64,000 bases of DNA from NCBI RefSeq assembly GCF_007830125.1, contig NZ_VLLG01000003.1, positions 1,815,115 through 1,879,114 of the forward strand, written 5' to 3'. Position numbers and translations under genes: made by a program. A model generated the notes under the pieces. The model made no database searches, had not been told where the DNA came from, and saw nothing but the letters and a program-made list of their open reading frames with translations. The DNA comes from Chitinophaga japonensis (GTDB lineage Bacteria > Bacteroidota > Bacteroidia > Chitinophagales > Chitinophagaceae). Below, piece after piece: positions 61,538-64,000 of the stretch (within the stretch, counting starts at the first letter, position 1; each line of letters begins with the position of its first letter).

Positions 61538-62352
61538 ACAATTTCTTTTTACTAAACGATGCGCTGAATACAACATCTATCTCTGAATTTGAAAATGGTA
61601 TTTCCAGTTTGAATACGATTTTGACTGAGAAAAATAACGAAACAGATGTTTTGATGATGCATTCCTCTTTGTGGACGCATAACAATGGATTAGGTATTAT
61701 TACTGATTTTTATTTTAGTATCGTCTCGGCAGAAATTCAGCGGTTAATTCCCAAATTTTTTGGTTCGCTAAGTGAGTACCCGGATTATATAGATTCTGAA
61801 ATACAGTTTGACAGACATTTTCCAGGAGATTGCAATGCGTTTAAGGGAATAAAATTTTCCGGCATACCGATTTCTTCGGCCAAACAGATTACAGATAGTA
61901 CAACTTTTAAATCTTTTAAAACTATTTGTGGGGCCGCCGTTGGTTACACATCCATACGGGCTTTTTGGGATGCTAGGGAATCTCTTTATCCCAATCTTAT
62001 TTTTTGTGACAATGTTTTAGGCCAAATCCAACATCTATCAATTGGTGATGATAGGTTCAAATTGATTATAGAAAAATTGAGTCGATTAAACAATTTTACC
62101 CAAAAATGGACATCTGGTGCCTTTGATTTTAAAAGTTGCGGATTAAACTGCTCACCTGATACTCCTAAAAGAGTTGAGGATACTAAAACCCTTCGGACTT
62201 TTGAATGCCCGAAATTAGGACCACGTGTTTTTAACTTGCACGCTAAATGGTACTTTGGGAGTGAACCATTTAGGTTATACTTTTTCCCAGAAGCAAGTAA
62301 TCATAAAGTATACATTGGATATATAGGCGATAAGGATGGAATCGGATTTTAA
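61534..62352 (+). CDS. Unknown third component of the DUF262-ATPase module (possible effector)
   Basis: 272 residues, no recognised domain. There is no nuclease motif, signal peptide or membrane span. A C-terminal beta-rich region, FNLHAKWYFGSEPFRLYFFPEA then KVYIGYIGDKDG, is distinctive. Two Cys-containing segments (SCGLNCSPD) lie near 200. The 4-nt overlap with the ATPase gene makes it a clear partner. In systems of this design the unplaced gene is often the effector; that is inference. Confidence 0.75.
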   Translation: MNNFFLLNDALNTTSISEFENGISSLNTILTEKNNETDVLMMHSSLWTHNNGLGIITDFYFSIVSAEIQRLIPKFFGSLSEYPDYIDSEIQFDRHFPGDCNAFKGIKFSGIPISSAKQITDSTTFKSFKTICGAAVGYTSIRAFWDARESLYPNLIFCDNVLGQIQHLSIGDDRFKLIIEKLSRLNNFTQKWTSGAFDFKSCGLNCSPDTPKRVEDTKTLRTFECPKLGPRVFNLHAKWYFGSEPFRLYFFPEASNHKVYIGYIGDKDGIGF

Positions 62353-62730
62353 AGATGATTTTAATTTTTTGCTACTTTATATAGTTTCGACACTCAAAGA
62401 AGACATCTTCGCGCAGCCTTCTTACAACAAACACTATCGTAATGAGTAATTCACCTGCAGAAGCTTTAATTAAATGGTCGTTGTCTATCGCCCCCATGTG
62501 TAAAAAGGGTTACCATAAAAAAAGAGTTATATAAATATTTGTGTCGGATAATGAATATGTTCTATTTTGATATTTGTATGCAAAAAAGGAACAATCTTGT
62601 TATAAGATTGTCTTATTTACTAAAGTAAGATAGTATTGGAGACGTTTGATATCTGTTAATTTAATTGTAAATTCGTCTAGATAGTTCGCTCTTTGTAAAG
62701 CTACGTCCACCAGAAAAGGCCCCTCACGGC
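62353..62730. other. Non-coding AT-rich stretch with a hairpin
   Basis: I see no gene here. A hairpin ACAATCTT/AAGATTGT at 62591-62611 is flanked by A- and T-rich runs and may end the defence-like operon transcript. Confidence 0.5.
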
Positions 62731-62754
62731 TTTTATAGAGTAAATTATAGAGTA
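62731..62754 (+). repeat. Integrase arm-type repeat, right end
   Basis: An exact 24-bp copy of 50148-50171, containing two TATAGAGTA units at 62734-62742 and 62746-62754, in the same orientation. It lies 43 nt inside the right boundary repeat. Confidence 0.75.
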
Positions 62755-62762
62755 GAAATAGA

Positions 62763-62811
62763 AAACCCGCCACTATGGCGGGTTTCAAGAAATTCCTGTG
62801 ATCCCGCTGGG
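62763..62811 (-). other. Right att-like site: tRNA 3'-end repeat plus minus-strand terminator
   Basis: The hairpin AAACCCGCCA/TGGCGGGTTT with A-rich sequence on its left is a minus-strand terminator. It is followed by TGTGATCCCGCTGGG at 62797-62811, identical to 50010-50024. No tRNA body follows, so a further element probably lies to the right. The rest of 62812-63047 shows no gene. Confidence 0.6.
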
Positions 62812-63047
62812 GACGATCAACTATTTTATAACCACTTAACTTTTAGTGTATTGCAGCGCTGGATAATTACAGGTACCCTTAAAGGTACCCTTTGCCTTTG
62901 TAGCTGTTTGTAGCGTTTTAGCAAGAACTATACTAACAAAGATAAGGAATTTCGCCTTTCAACGGAGCAAAACGTAGGCTCCAACAAAGGACAAGGCCGC
63001 TCAAACTTGAACGGCCTTGTGGCTAATCTGTGTAAGGTATTCAACCG

Positions 63048-63470
63048 CTATGATGCAAGCTTATTGGGCAATTGTCTGTACTCGTCATACTGCGCCCTTG
63101 TTTCCGCGTGTACTTCGTCAAAAATGTGAATGATCCGTTCCTTTTCCGCATTGGATATAGATGGCACTCTTTTGGTCTTATCCTTTATGCTTACCTTATC
63201 CAGCATACGCATCTTCCTGTAAAAAGTAGGTATTGACCAGCTACATTCTGCACAAACTCGATCTCTGAATTTATTGGGAAAACTTTCTGCTAGTGTATAG
63301 ATATTATACAATATGCTAGGCATAATTGGCCGGTATCGTTTTCTCTTCCTTTTCTTTTGCTCGGTACTTTCAGGGGGATTTTCATTGGCAGTGTCACCGT
63401 TCATAGTAACATTGTTTGGTGAAACACTGATCGGCATTTTTACGAGTAAACCTTCTGTTCTGTTTTCCAT
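63048..63470 (-). CDS. Protein of unknown function, DNA-binding-like
   Basis: 140 residues. It has a basic segment (KKRKRKRYRPIMPS), then helices AECSWSIPTFYRKMRMLDKV, which read like an HTH, and a C-terminal helix. Family not recognised. It is the first gene of the third island segment; a histidine kinase follows on the same strand. Confidence 0.6.
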   Translation of the reverse strand: MENRTEGLLVKMPISVSPNNVTMNGDTANENPPESTEQKKRKRKRYRPIMPSILYNIYTLAESFPNKFRDRVCAECSWSIPTFYRKMRMLDKVSIKDKTKRVPSISNAEKERIIHIFDEVHAETRAQYDEYRQLPNKLAS

Positions 63471-63541
63471 TTGCTTTTGTTTTATGTGGGTTGGTTAATA
63501 GCTCCAATAGGTGTATAGGGTACATTTCCGGGAAATGACGA

Positions 63542-64000
63542 CTATAGCGGCAGTGTAATGGTAAACATACTGCCTTCTGTAACCTTGCTGACCACAGAAA
63601 TAGTACCCTGCAACTGCTCTATAATGCTTTGACAATTGGAAAGTCCGATACCTAGCCCCGGTTCGTTGGTATTTAGCTGGACGTAGGGTTGAAAAATAGT
63701 GACCAGTTTATCTTCGGGGATGCCTATTCCTTCATCCTGTACTTCAAAGTAAAGCAGGTTTGTTTTGCTGTAGGCTCTTACCGTAATGGCCCTGTCCTTG
63801 GTATCCGGGGTAAATTTAATGGCATTCCCCAGCAGATTGGAAATAACCCGCGTTAGCTTCAGCTTATCGCCATTAAAAGTAAAAGCAGGATCAAGGTTCA
63901 TATTTAAATCTATTCGGATGCCTTTAGCTGTAGCTAATGGTCGGTACATACGGACAACTGGCGGTAGCCAAGTAGCTAATACGATATTTTCAGTACGTAC
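63542..64000 (-). CDS. Sensor histidine kinase, truncated by the window end
   Basis: The C-terminal 152 residues are visible and the frame stays open to the last base. The GHKL ATPase domain is complete and canonical: N box NLLGNAIKFTPD, G1 EVQDEGIGIPEDKL, F box IFQPYVQL, G2 EPGLGIGLSNC. Unlike the kinase at 53.6 kb the G1 box is intact. The sensor and DHp parts lie beyond the window. Confidence 0.9.
   Translation of the reverse strand, partial: VRTENIVLATWLPPVVRMYRPLATAKGIRIDLNMNLDPAFTFNGDKLKLTRVISNLLGNAIKFTPDTKDRAITVRAYSKTNLLYFEVQDEGIGIPEDKLVTIFQPYVQLNTNEPGLGIGLSNCQSIIEQLQGTISVVSKVTEGSMFTITLPL

Larger units (their letters stand above)
50010..62811. mobile_element. Putative integrative mobilizable element B
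   Basis: About 12.8 kb between identical 15-bp tRNA-end-like repeats. It contains a tyrosine recombinase at the left end, a regulatory cluster, an excisionase-like HTH gene, mobC, relaxase, and a low-GC three-gene defence-like module at the right end. No type IV secretion genes are present, so it would need a helper element for transfer. A second 24-bp direct repeat lies inside each end (50148-50171 and 62731-62754). Confidence 0.65.

Noticed and set aside
1..64000. CRISPR array or rRNA genes
   Set aside because: I saw no regularly spaced direct repeats with unique spacers and no rRNA-like sequence in reading the window.

Overview
The window looks like chromosome from a Bacteroidota bacterium, most likely Chitinophagaceae (Chitinophaga-like). 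The grounds are an ECF sigma/FecR/SusC/SusD locus, a type A T9SS sorting domain, DUF4199, DUF1835 and permease-prefix proteins, and TAnnTTTG-type promoter boxes. Positions 1 to about 45.9 kb are GC-rich core or strain-variable chromosome. From about 46 kb to the end the sequence is AT-richer and made of mobile elements.

Layout of the chromosome part. 0-6 kb: topoisomerase IV genes parE and parC, with a DUF1835 gene and a cupin gene lying between them. 6-15 kb: a cell-surface signalling and uptake locus (ECF sigma, FecR anti-sigma, STN-containing SusC, SusD, secreted PHP phosphodiesterase). 14.8-24.4 kb is a long minus-strand run. It holds a tightly overlapping UbiA / type III PKS / methyltransferase / FAD oxidoreductase operon, probably for a prenylated or lipidic phenol or quinone, then gmhA and two glycosyltransferases, a DUF4199 protein, and a dihydroorotase homologue that has lost nearly all metal ligands. 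24.6 kb: a 53-residue lanthipeptide-like precursor with no maturation genes nearby. 25-29 kb: a lipase, TetR with an operator and two membrane proteins, an SDR/HxlR divergent pair and a GNAT enzyme. 29.3 kb: a protein with two tandem HNH-like modules. 30-34 kb: a secreted multidomain GH16 glucanase. 34-46 kb: a serine hydrolase, several small proteins, a second HxlR/SDR group, a PadR/FtsX-type permease pair, and an aldo-keto reductase with an AraC regulator.

Layout of the island. Three copies of a short sequence resembling the 3' end of a minus-strand tRNA (about 45995, 50010 and 62797) each lie next to an intrinsic terminator that would serve that strand. This is the pattern expected from serial integration at a tRNA 3' end. 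The interval 46.0-50.0 kb carries one large gene, a many-zinc-finger protein with an embedded Vsr/DUF559-like nuclease core, plus a decayed integrase. The interval 50.0-62.8 kb carries a tyrosine recombinase, a regulatory/toxin-antitoxin-like cluster with a degenerate sensor kinase, a structured RNA candidate, mobilization genes (HTH, MobC, relaxase) and a low-GC triad of DUF262 protein, AAA/DUF3696-like ATPase and an unknown protein. The triad looks like an anti-phage or anti-plasmid system. A third element begins after 62.8 kb and runs off the window with a truncated histidine kinase.

The best candidates for an undescribed system are the zinc-finger nuclease at 46.3-49.2 kb and the three-gene module at 59.0-62.4 kb. 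The orphan RiPP-like precursor and the duplicated HNH protein follow. All family assignments were made by reading the sequence; no database search was run.
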